In this document: in pieces, positions 13,332-24,400 of the stretch | Layout: each line of letters begins with the position of its first letter | Position numbering within the stretch: position 1 is the stretch's first letter | DNA from: Auanema rhodensis | Taxonomy: Eukaryota; Nematoda; Chromadorea; Rhabditida; Rhabditidae | Direction: 5' to 3' | Assembly: GCA_964057225.1 (NCBI GenBank) | Contig: OZ059897.1 | Location: 14,260,001-14,324,000, forward strand | Length of the DNA: 64,000 nt | Program-made: the position numbers and the translations under genes | Notes under the pieces: generated by a model | The model's input: only the letters and a program-made list of their open reading frames with translations | Told to the model about the DNA's origin: nothing | Databases searched by the model: none

Positions 13332-13589
13332 TCATAATTGAGAAATCAATACCATACTTAGAGAAACAATATTGGAATGATTTATGGAAGATGGTATTGG
13401 ATCTAATCCAAAAGAATCAAAGTAATACATATTTTCTTTGTTTTTAGAATAACAAACCCAATGAGTACCTTTATTATTAGAAGAATCTAGATTGAAAATT
13501 CCTACTTTTCTTTCTTTAATCTTAAAAGGTAAAGTATCTCTCATAAAGACTCCTCTAAAATCCTTGATTCCCAGTATTTTTTTTATTTT
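13332..13589 (-). pseudogene. Polinton/Maverick cysteine-protease relic
   Basis: The minus strand holds an open stretch whose protein has the signature of the adenain-like PRO protease of Polinton/Maverick DNA transposons: a block FRGVFMRDTLP, then GIFNLDSS, then GTHWVCY with the catalytic-type His, then YYFDSFG with the Asp. The frame stops soon after, and the downstream Gln and catalytic Cys region is not readable, so it is a fragment. No polB, integrase or capsid gene and no terminal inverted repeat is evident nearby. The flank at about 13225-13345 is less AT-rich than its surroundings and may belong to the same insertion. It is an old transposon remnant between host genes. Confidence 0.75.
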
Positions 13590-14453
13590 TTATCTTCAGA
13601 GATAATACCACTTTCTTTCTAAAACTGACATCCTTCGACATCCATCGATTTTCTAAAAAGTGTGAAAATGACACATTTTGAGTATTTAAGCATAAAAATA
13701 GAAATTAAAAAATCAAATCGACACCTCAACAAAAAATTATTGAAAATGAGCACTTTTTAAGACTTTTAAAATTCACTCATTTCATATTTTTTGTAAATGA
13801 GGTAATTCTCTGTCATCAGAGAAAGAAAATATGTTAAAATGATTGAAAAGTCGAAAATGGTATTGTAATCCCTCATTCCTATACTACTAAAAACCAAATA
13901 AGATGAAACTCATAGAAGTATTCTAGTTGAAATTCATTCTCAAGTTTTTGATTTTTTAATAAGAAATACATCGTTTTTGTCAGTCATTCAAAAAATAAGT
14001 AAGCATACATCACACTCTGATGGTATCATCCAGTGAATACTGATTTCCTGAGCGTTACTATAGGATTGATTTTATCAAAAAATTTTAATATACTACGATT
14101 TTTTTCTCAAAAAATTGTTTTCAATTTTTCAATGTGCAACTTTGCTTTTCCACTAATTTTGAAAATTAAATAAACTAATTAGTTAACAAATTAATATATT
14201 TAATTCCTCTTATTTATTTATAGTATTTTTCTACTCAATAGCCTTAGTTTTCTTGCTTTCATAGCCCCAGTTTGACCTGATCCTAGGTTGCTGCATTCAG
14301 TGGGAGTGGCTAGTTACAGTATTTTCGATCAAACGCTAAATATTCAAAAAATGCTTTTTATGTTTGTGTCTCTAATGGTAATTATACTGATACTTTTTTG
14401 TTTTTTTTCTAATTATTGAATGAAGTCGTATTAATTATATTTTCATAGACAGG
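13590..14453. other. Intergenic region after the Polinton relic
   Basis: AT-rich with many stops in all frames. I see no exon chain. The final 50 bp contain a TTTCATAG acceptor just before the next start codon. Confidence 0.5.
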
Positions 14454-16838
14454 ATGTCTATTATTCGATCAAAATATACTACAAAGGACGAAATTGATAT
14501 GTGGAGTTTTGTCAAATAGTAAGGCAAGGTTTTAAATTTTGTATATATCGTTTTCTAGTTTGATCAGAAAAGGAGAAGCTCATGCTTTAAAAGGAAATGG
14601 TGTATGGGATCTATATATCACCAAGACTGGATCAACTCGAACCACATCCAGTCTTACATCACAGTAAGTTTTTAATATTTTTCAGTTATATGCAATGCTT
14701 TATAGTTTTCGAAAAAAAATGCTTGATCGTCTAGCTGAAGCTGAGATATCTTTGCAGGACATATTGTTTATTCATAATCGTATACCTTTGAATTATTTTA
14801 ATACAGCTAGGTAGGCTTCTACTATTTTTAAAAGTAACTGTTGTTCATTTAGATTTGAGGCAAGATGTAAAGAAGAAGATAAACTCGAGCTTCTTGGAAA
14901 GTTAAAAAAACGGAATTACTCTGGTAATTTTTTTCTAAATATGTACTAATAGTTATTCGTTTTAGTTAAAGGAAACGTATCTTCTGATGATATATTTGTG
15001 AGCCCTCCTCCTCCTACAACCTTCGAATCTCCTGTTGAGATTAGAGCTCGATCTCGTGCAAGAAAACATTCTATTTTAAATCTAACAGGTAAGTACTCTT
15101 CATAAATAATCTAACATGTTTAACATTTTAAGAAATTGTGAATGATGTTATTGATGATCAAAGGCTAGAAACATTTAAAGCTAATCCTCGAAATATAAAT
15201 TTGGTTTGTTTTATTAAATTAATTCATTTGACTTTTTTTTTACAGAGATCTCAACCGAGTAGAAAAGCAAAAAAACAATCAACAGATGTTATTGAAATTA
15301 GAAAATCATGTAGACTGAACAAAACTACTAGCCCTGGTTAGCACGCGTTTTTTAAAAAATAGGCATAATCATTAATTTAGATGTTTGTAATGTAGAAGAT
15401 AATAATGAAAATCACCCTAGCACTTCTAATGAACAAAGCAATACCCCAAGGAAAGCAGTACAAATCCAACATAAACGTGCAGTTCCTTTAGGTATGTATC
15501 AGTCCTTTTGAGTTTTCTTATTTAGTACTTTAGTGCGAGAAAACAGAAAAAATGAATCTGTTGTAGCAATTAGTGAGGAAGGTAATTAATATTCTTAATG
15601 TAGATTTCAAAATTAGTAATTTAGACATATCTGATGGAAATGTCATGGAATCTGATCCGATCTATTTAGATGATCATCCAAATGGTTTAGGAAGTTATCA
15701 CAAATATATTCTATGTTCAATGATTTTAGAAAATTCACCCTCAAATAGATTAAGACAACAAAGCTTATTAAAGACGAAAATGACTTCACCCCGTTCAGTT
15801 GTCAAAGGTTTGATGCTTTATTGTATTGTTTGTTATTTGTTATTTTTCTGTATAGAAGAAACTGTTTTAACACCTGATCTAGTTAATTTGGATTCAGCGT
15901 CTACTGTACAAATCATATCAGGAGAAGAGGGTTATATTTTCTCTCTTTGTATCATTTTTTAAACTTCCTTTTTCAGTTGGTACAGAGGAAAATAATGACT
16001 CTGATCCAATATCATTAGATGGTCAACCTCTTTTAAGTTCTCCTAGACGCAGTCCAGTTGCTCAGAATCAACTTAAAGACCCGAATAATAGTAAATATTG
16101 TTCATGAAATAGGAAAATAACAATGATTCTTTTAGGCGAAAATTATTTACCATCCAATGGAACTATATCTGATATAAACACAGTTATAATTGAACATATA
16201 TATATTTTTTAAGCATATTTTTCAGATAAAGCAGGATTGTATTAACAACCTACTGTCAACTGTTACTCCGGACGCTTTAGATTTAGTACCTCTATCACCT
16301 TTGCTACATGAAGAAGTTGAAATAATATCGTCTAATACCTCTTCATACGATGAACTTCATTTCGCTTTGAAGGAATTCGAATCTACCTTTGAGTTCTTAA
16401 CACGGAAACTGTCTTTAGACAGCATGTTGCCGAAATTTGAGCCTATTGACGTCATAAAAGCGTATGCATTTTTAATTTTTTTCTTTTTATTTCTGATATT
16501 TCAGGGATTTTATGAAATGCTCGACTCTGCATACTGTTTTAAACACGGTTAGATTAAATTTTAAAAAATTTTTGTAAAAGTCTGTAAATTCAGTGTGTAA
16601 CACTCGAAGATCGATTACTGCAAATGGATGAAATACGTTCTATCATTCAGCATTTACCATCACTTCAATTAATTAAAATGAAGCATAGTCTGATTCATAT
16701 GGAAGCTCGTATAGCAACACTAGCTTCATATGGAAAGGTTTTGTTGTTTCAGTATTTTTATTATTATTATTATTTTAATTTTAGGATTTGTACTATGCTT
16801 CTATGAATGAGTTGAAAAATCACTTAAGCGCTTTATGA
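14454..16838 (+). CDS. RAP1/Myb-like N-terminal domain protein, candidate telomere or chromatin factor
   Basis: Seventeen exons join in phase: 14454-14518, 14559-14663, 14706-14810, 14853-14923, 14966-15088, 15133-15203, 15246-15336, 15381-15491, 15534-15581, 15625-15807, 15856-15930, 15977-16090, 16136-16182, 16226-16461, 16505-16547, 16594-16737, 16785-16838; about 561 residues. Residues 1-70 resemble the RAP1-type Myb fold: a Thr-Lys-Asp-Glu start, MWSFVKYL, a GNGVWDLY block and a final basic helix. The middle is disordered, rich in Ser/Asp/Asn/Pro with basic patches; the last 200 residues look helical. The family assignment is tentative: Myb/SANT similarity by eye only. A 36-bp segment at 15694-15729 could be an extra small intron, and removing it keeps the frame. 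Five consecutive middle exons are phase 1-1. Alternatives are another DNA-binding family or a nematode-specific protein. Confidence 0.75.
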
Positions 16839-18414
16839 TGTTCACTACAAATTACATTTAGTGTCCTTTTTTGACTATTGTAAAAATGTTTATGCTGAAA
16901 AAGCAATATTAATAATCTCTCGTAAATTCTCTTCAAATCTTTGTGCTATGTTTATAAAAAAATTAATAATTTCAAAGCAGAGAGAAGGCAAAATTTCCCA
17001 TTTTATATTTTCTGCTAATTTTGTCATATCGTTTTAGAAACCGCTTTAAGCTTTTAAATATAATTTACTATTGTTGTAGTTTTCTGTAATTATAATATTT
17101 TCATAATAACATTACATGGTTTTCCTGTATATTGTTTTTTGAAAAACATCCTCATTGTATTATATCTGTTTTCTCTTTTTTCTTTAAAATTGTGGACTTC
17201 CATAAACAATATAAAGAACATATGTCATTGTCGAAATGAACATGATCTAGAGCTTATTAATTTTTTTATAAATTTAAATGTGTACTAGTACTAAAACTAT
17301 TGCACTCAGTCATGGGCTCCGCCATTTTCCTGACGGGCTGTTTGCTATAGGGTCGACCGGATAGGCTGAGGTACGTTTTACTTGACAACCAGTATTACTT
17401 ACCTCTAGCCTCATCCATATTCTCATAAATGCCTCTCATTGACAGAAATTGGTAGTCATATGTAGCGTGTTGATGGAAAATACTCCAGAAAAAGAGACGC
17501 GTGAGTGTAGTAACTCTAAAACTGCATACATCGTGTATACCTTATGTTGTCTATCATTTTTTTAATTTATTGTCAAGTATTCAACATTTTCTAGCCAGAT
17601 GAGGTTAGGTCAGCAGCAATCATTATACAACTGAAGCACTAAGATTCGACACTTGTCGCCTTTATTTACGTATGATATTGAATGTATTTCACACATTCAT
17701 GTATTAATATAAGCTTTAGTCTTGTTTCTCATATATCTATCTATCGAAATATATATATATATCCATATATGCATATACATCGGCAACGTCAATACCACAT
17801 TGTCTATTACCTTGTCTTGTTCTTTTGCCACCCTGCTCGTTGTCTACATCAGTTTCAAGCTAATGCTGATAGCCAGAGTTACTGCACGCTCAATGAGTAG
17901 TCGCAGAATCTCTCAGTGTGACGGTTAACTTTCAACAAGACAGAGAAACAGAGAAAGTGAACTGGAACTCCGCTCACCCTTCATCACGCTCTTTTTTCTC
18001 CCCTTTTCAGCTCAAAGTCAGTTGGTATTGCCATAAAGAGCTGCGGGAATAGCTTTCATGCTCGTCCGGTCTCAGCAGCAGGCTCCTCCTGTTCCTCTTC
18101 TTTTTGGCTCATTTAGTGAAGCACGAAAAAATCCAATAACCTGAGCTCAGTTGTCTCGCTTTTCTTTATAATTCTTGCTGTTTTGCTCTGGATTCGTAAC
18201 AGTTTAGCATAGTATTTGCTGAAACAAAGAAAGGTTCAGGTTATTTGACGGCTGTACATACTGTATATTCATGATTTTAAGATAGAATGAAATAGCTATT
18301 CACTTCAATGTATATATTTGACTAAGACAATTAATATAATTTCTTTTTTCTTCGTAGTTATTATCTTAAAATCAATATGCAATGAATTGTTTTCAGTATA
18401 CTTAAAGTGTACAC
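16839..18414. other. Intergenic region upstream of syd-1-like gene
   Basis: This 1.6 kb contains a compositionally richer zone from about 17.3 to 18.2 kb, including a foldback at 17359-17416. It likely includes the promoter and 5' leader of the downstream gene. A TTTTCAG acceptor ends 18 bases before that gene's ATG. No coding exon is supported; the short frames at 17682-17928 lack splice context. Confidence 0.5.
17359..17416 (+). ncRNA. Hairpin with let-7-like seed, candidate small RNA precursor
   Basis: The arms GGAT-AGGCT-GAGGTA (17359-17373) and TACCTC-T-AGCCT-C-ATCC (17400-17416) pair over 15 bp with two single-base bulges. The 26-nt apex can pair weakly (TACT with AGTA). The 5' arm contains TGAGGTA, matching nucleotides 1-7 of let-7. 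Transcription is not known and the precursor is short, so this is a candidate only. Confidence 0.25.
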
Positions 18415-21400
18415 ATGACTGTTATGACATCATCCAAAAGTTGGGCTGATGAAAGCTTAATGCATACAACATCATCAAAGTCATGTTACTCATTCTGGTT
18501 CATATATTGTTGTTGTTGTGGACGGCATAGACCTGCTCGGAAAAAATTCAAAGAGGTTGGTTTATGCAAAAGTATAGTGAATTCAGAATAACTCAGTAGG
18601 CATCAAGGAATTATATTTTAATAATTTTCATATTGTAGTGAAAGTAAAAAATAGCGGGAGTAAGAAATGGATGACAAGTTTTGAAGCTAGTTTAAATGGC
18701 GTCTAGCCAGGAAACGATAGTTGCAATTGAGAGGGTACAGCATGCCGGCGCGGGGTCAGGGGTCTCAGGAGAAAGAATGAGTGAAGACCAAGACTAAAGG
18801 GTGGGCGAAGAACTGGGTTGTGCCAGCTGTGACAGAAATAGACGTGCATCTATACTAATCTCCGGCAATTAGTCATAATGCCACTTTCAATCTACGGTTA
18901 AGTTAGGAATTATAGATATTGGGACAAAGTACCCTCTCTCTCTCTGGTTATGAAAAACCAAACTTGAATTCTTCTTCTTGTAGCACAAGCACAGCAATTC
19001 GACAAACCAAAATAATGTATTTGGTTTGCTCGTAAATGTATCTCGTAAGCTTTTCGGAATCGCTAACTAGCAACCTTTTCAGGGAACACCGTATAAGGTT
19101 ATATTCTCAGAGTGGGAGGTCCTGCAGTGTTGAGCACAGCTTGTGGCCTCTTTTGGTAGCTAATTCATTGTTACTCACTTTCGTTTATGAGGTCGGAAAT
19201 ATAAGATTCAGAAGCCTTTTCTTCATTTGAATGAGATTTTATTTGATATAAATTATGCTTATAAGCTAAATATCCGAATTGGAAATTCTTTGCAAAATTC
19301 TTTCTGCTCGTAGCCTTCCATTTGGACTTTTCTCTGGGCATCCTAATGCACGTATTAACTTTCATGAAATAAATTATTTTAATTAGATCAGACTAAACAT
19401 CATATGTGCATGAAATATTTAAGTAAAGGATGGAAGTTGATTTTTCATTCAAACGGCTTCTTCGAGTAGAGAGGTTAGAAGAGTAGGTCATCAACGAAGG
19501 ACCTCATTATTCTCCTCATTCTCTTATATCCCCCACCACATCCGCTCTTTATCTCTCATTTTCAATATAAGGCGTAGATTCGCCGTCGATTTATAGATGA
19601 GAGAGCTTCCTTGGTTTGGATGACAGTGAGGGGTGGTAGCCTCCCTCTAAGTCTAGGGAGCCCAGCGTCCAGCTAGCATCGTTGATGCATTGCTTGAGAG
19701 GGTCTATATGTGTGTATGCGGATGTACATCCGTCCCTCTTGGATCTTTCTCTTCACCACTTGGAAGAAAGAGCTCTGGTTCTCTGACAATGACTAGCTGT
19801 TTCCTTACTCGGAAACCAAGCGTCCGTATGGCTGTTCGAAATTATTCGATCATTCGTTCTATCGTCCATTCAGCTTCATCTCTCATACGCACACAAATCA
19901 GCACGCAACGTCTACATGACAAGAACCTTTTTCAAAGTAACTTATGCTGCATCATACTTAGATGCAGTCTGTGGTCTTACTCCTATGGTTATTGCTGCCG
20001 GCTATTCCATCTTCTACTGCTGCTTCTCCTCCTACCCGCCGCCTTTGTTCACCATTTCCATCCGCTTAGTCCTGAAGTCGTCATCCCAGCCATCGACTAG
20101 TTGTATGTAAGAGTTGAAGCATTAGATACATGTAAAGAGGGCCGGCCGAGAAGAGTGAAGAAAGAGAGACTAGATGCCAGAGTGCAGTCGATGCGCAGCT
20201 TGAAAGGTAATCGATATGCAGCAACTGAAGCGGGCCAGCCCCAGGGCTCTCTTAGCTTCATGCCACCCTTCAACCAGCTTGCTTCTGCGTACACTTGCCA
20301 TCCATGACGTTACCGCGGTCATTCATTCCTACAACCATGAGTATAATTCGTATTCTTTTAAACGTTTCTAATTAGCTTCTAATAATATTTTTTATTCAAT
20401 TTCTTGTTTTTAACTATTATTCTTTTTAAGAAATCTTACATTCATTAATTAGAAAAAAAAGATCTTAATCTAACGTGGTAAACTATACTTTGTTTAATTT
20501 CTTTTCTATTTTCTTGATTTCTACTTTTTTCTTTAAAATATCTGTCATTACCTTGAAATATGATGTATTCACTAGAATATTATATAATTAATATACATTT
20601 TAATTAATTCTAATCAATTTATAGGCTGATCCTCCTGACTGTATGAGTGTTCAACCCCCACCTGGTGTGTTACTTTGTTTCTTTTTTGCTCTTCTATCAA
20701 ATATTTAAATTGTTGAACTTTTGAACCAATTTTAGTAATTGAACTTAATTAAATTGATTTCGAAATGGTAAAACTTTGAAAAAATATTTTATTTTAATAA
20801 ATTAGTCTAGAAAACTATTATTGCAAGATAATATTAATTATTATTATCAAAAATTAATTATATTTTAAATTTTTAAATAAATTTATTTTATTTTATTAAG
20901 GTGGTGGGCGGTTATCGGATGATATATATAGGAAAATCCGGTAAGTACTTTTAAATATTAATTTATAATATTATCATTCTTAATTTTTATTGTTTATCGA
21001 ATATTTAATATATTGTTTTTTTGTATTTTAGTGCCGTAGATCAGGGTACAAGTACACTTACTCAAGCTGGTTTACAAGGCTTAAGTGCACGAATACTTGA
21101 TAAGTAAGTTAATTCACGTTAATTTATTTTTATTTTTCTATTAATTTTCTAAATTCTGTCATTTATTTATATGAAATGATCAGATGGCAAAGCGTAGGAT
21201 CATGCTGATGTAAGATTATATGACATTTCGGTTTCTTATGATGTTGCTTTATGACCATAATCATCCGAAAATCTATTACTCATGTATTATAAAGCTCAGC
21301 TAATTACCAAATTCCAATTGTATATGCGTGAATGATTTGGTCTCTAAGATATGGGGTTATATATAGATTTTTCAATAATTTTAATGTCTTTGGATCTTGA

Positions 21401-24400
21401 GAGCAAGCTTTATCTCTATTTATTTCAGATCTGAGTTTCGATCACAAACGAACCCTGGAGAGATCTATGTGGTTCAGCTGGTTGAAATCATCAAGAAACC
21501 GGGACAGTCTCTTGGCTTATACCTTCGAGAGGGTAATGGAATCGATAAAGGAAATGGAGTATTTGCCAGTAGATTTGGGGATAATTCTGAATTAGAAAAG
21601 TACGTTTCTTATGATTTGATCTATATTATCAGAGTTTGGCTTATTTCATTTACTATAATATGAATATAGTTATAGTATTCACTTTTTGGTGATATTTTTC
21701 TATTTCCTATTAATGAAAGAGCGTTTATCTTCCTTTAGATATGGTGATGTCATTCGGCCTGGTGACGAGATCCTCTCGATTAACAACGTAGAAGTGTCAA
21801 CGATGTCGATTGATGATGTCGTTCTAATTTTGAGTATACCGAGAAGACTTCTGCTCAGGATTCGGTAAGTAGTTTAGAATGTTTATTCTCTAAAAGGCTA
21901 TTCTTTTACTTTCTTCCTCACTTTCTCTCTCTTTCCTCTCTCTACTTTCTATATCCATCTCTTATTCCCTCTCTCTTCTGTCTTCCATCTTCTTCTACTC
22001 TCTGTTCATGTCCGGAAAAAGCTATGGTCGTATTTGGTTAGGCCATTCGAAAGAAAGAATTTTGAACTCTGCAGATGAATACGCTTTAAAATCTCTTTCA
22101 ATTCTTATAATTTCATTTTAAGATACAACAAGAATAGGCGAGATCAACAAGCATGGACATCTAACCGCCCGTCTATATCCGATCGACCCGTTGTAGTTTT
22201 TCATAAGGTTTGTTCTTACAGGTTGTTCTCAGTTGTTCGTTTCTTCTACTTATAACTATGACTGTTTTAAAATGTTTTAAAATATCTAAATTCTAAATTC
22301 ATATTTTGTTTTGACTTAGCCTTCGCTGCTATTGCTACCATTCCCCATCGAAAATTACCCAAAAAAAGACTATTTCAAAAACTATTTTTTTCAGTTAGAG
22401 GAGCGTAATGATTCACAATCTGCTAATAGTTCTTTGCTAGCACAGCCAATGAACACGGCGAATACATGGTTGGGAAAGAAAGCTCGACAACAACAACAGC
22501 AGGTAGGCAAGGTTTTCATTTATCTTTTAAAAGAAAATAATGCAAGTTCGTATAATCTCGCTAAATTCTGCTTAAATGCGTCTTCGAAATTATTCGTTAT
22601 CCTCTATTTTCTTGTTATTTTACATTTTTGTTCACTCTGAAACAAATAATTTTGATTTTTTTGTGAATTTGTAATGCGAAATGAATACAACCGTTCTTTT
22701 CAAATATTATAAAGCATTTAGTTATGTTTGCGTGATAATGCGTTAACTAATTCACGTACACGTAACAAAGAAATTTAATTTTTATTCAAATTAGATTAGG
22801 TTTGGTGCTAACCATTTAAGTCATGTAATATTCTCATATTACTAATGTCTATTTGCTATGTGTCTGAAATAACATTTGTGAACCATGTATAACAGAAATT
22901 CAGAGATTGAAGATGGTTCGACGGATGATAAAGCCAATTCTTCTTTGTCATATTTCTGTTTTGCTGTTGTCAGTTGTACATCAATTTGATTGCGTTCCGT
23001 GTTCAGTTCTTGTTAGAACGCTCAGAAGCATGATATCCAAATAATGTGTCAAGCTGGTACTCAAGCTTGATGAGTGAAGACAACATTTTACTTTCAAACG
23101 AAATATATACACATACATATTATATTTATGGATATATAGATATTTATTTATTACATATAATATACCTATAAATATATTTATTTATAATATATAGTATATA
23201 TATATATATATACTATATATACTATATATATGTATATGTATAATATTATATTTATACATGTACATGTATGTATATATAAACCCTGTTTATGCATATATAC
23301 ATAGATATCTAGATAGGCATATAAAGAGATTGGGGAAAAGAAGAGGAAGAATGAAGAGACGGGAGATGTTGATTGTGCTTTCCTAGTTAGTCAGCTTCGA
23401 ATCTTTCATTTCCAATAAAGCTAGATGCTGCAGACAGCTCTCTAAATATTGGAAAAGAGACAAAGTATGAACGAAACACAAGAAATTTTGCAGTTCATCG
23501 ACAATTCTTCCTTCATTCCGTCCATTCCTTTTGAATATTTTTTCTGGATGACTGCTTTTATACAATTTTTTATATATGTAGGAGGATAAATCAATTTTAT
23601 AACTTGATTTGGCTATTTTTTCTAATCTTTCACATTGTTATCAAGTCAGTGAGATCAATATTAAAATATCTCTTTTGATATTTTGAATTATATAGATTAG
23701 AAGATTTTTTCAAGTCTAAGTTAACTTTCTTTAGAAAACTAAAATATACATATATGAATACAACTGAAAAGATAATAATAAAAGCTGAATCTTTTCTAAT
23801 TAATAGTTAATGAGGTTGCAATTTAGAAAGATTACGAATTTCTTAATGAAAAATAAAATCAAAGAGCTGTTTTTTTGATTTTTTTCTTCGATTTAATGGA
23901 TTTATGTTGAAGCAATTGCTGAAAATTCTATAAAGAGTGTGAGAAGAGCTGTGTTACAAGCAATTCCACATGAATCTTGATGTATGAAGAAGAAAATTTT
24001 CTATTTACTCTCTCATTATTTTCTCCGATTTCCTAGCTTGATGTCCCATAAAATATTTTACTCCTTTCAAAGCATCAATGATGTGTTTGTTTGTTTTCTT
24101 AGAATGTTTTCAATTTTCCCAAACATTTTACTCTTTGTATATAAAACTGATTTTTTTCACAGGAGATGTCTTCATCGCGCATGGGTCCCACTATCATTCC
24201 TGCAGCTCCAGCTCGTACGGTTGGCTCATATCAACCAAGAATGTTAAATGGCAATGTCAATCAAACAATGAATCCTAGGTAAACCGGTAAATCTGATTAT
24301 TTGAATATTTTGTTTTTTAGAATTGAGAACAACTATGATTCATTTGATACTATTGCTCGAACTGCACGTGTACCACCTCCAAAGATATATTCATCATCAA

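Noticed and set aside
13232-13447. 71-codon plus-strand frame
   Set aside because: Partly antisense to the Polinton protease relic and without a recognisable product.
15582-15603. Very short 22-bp intron in the RAP1/Myb-like gene
   Set aside because: Too short; the next acceptor (15623-15624) gives a 43-bp intron and correct phase.
19690-20100. 136-codon frame in the syd-1-like intron
   Set aside because: No splice signals in phase, no recognisable domain, and overlapping frames on both strands; openness is explained by lower AT content.
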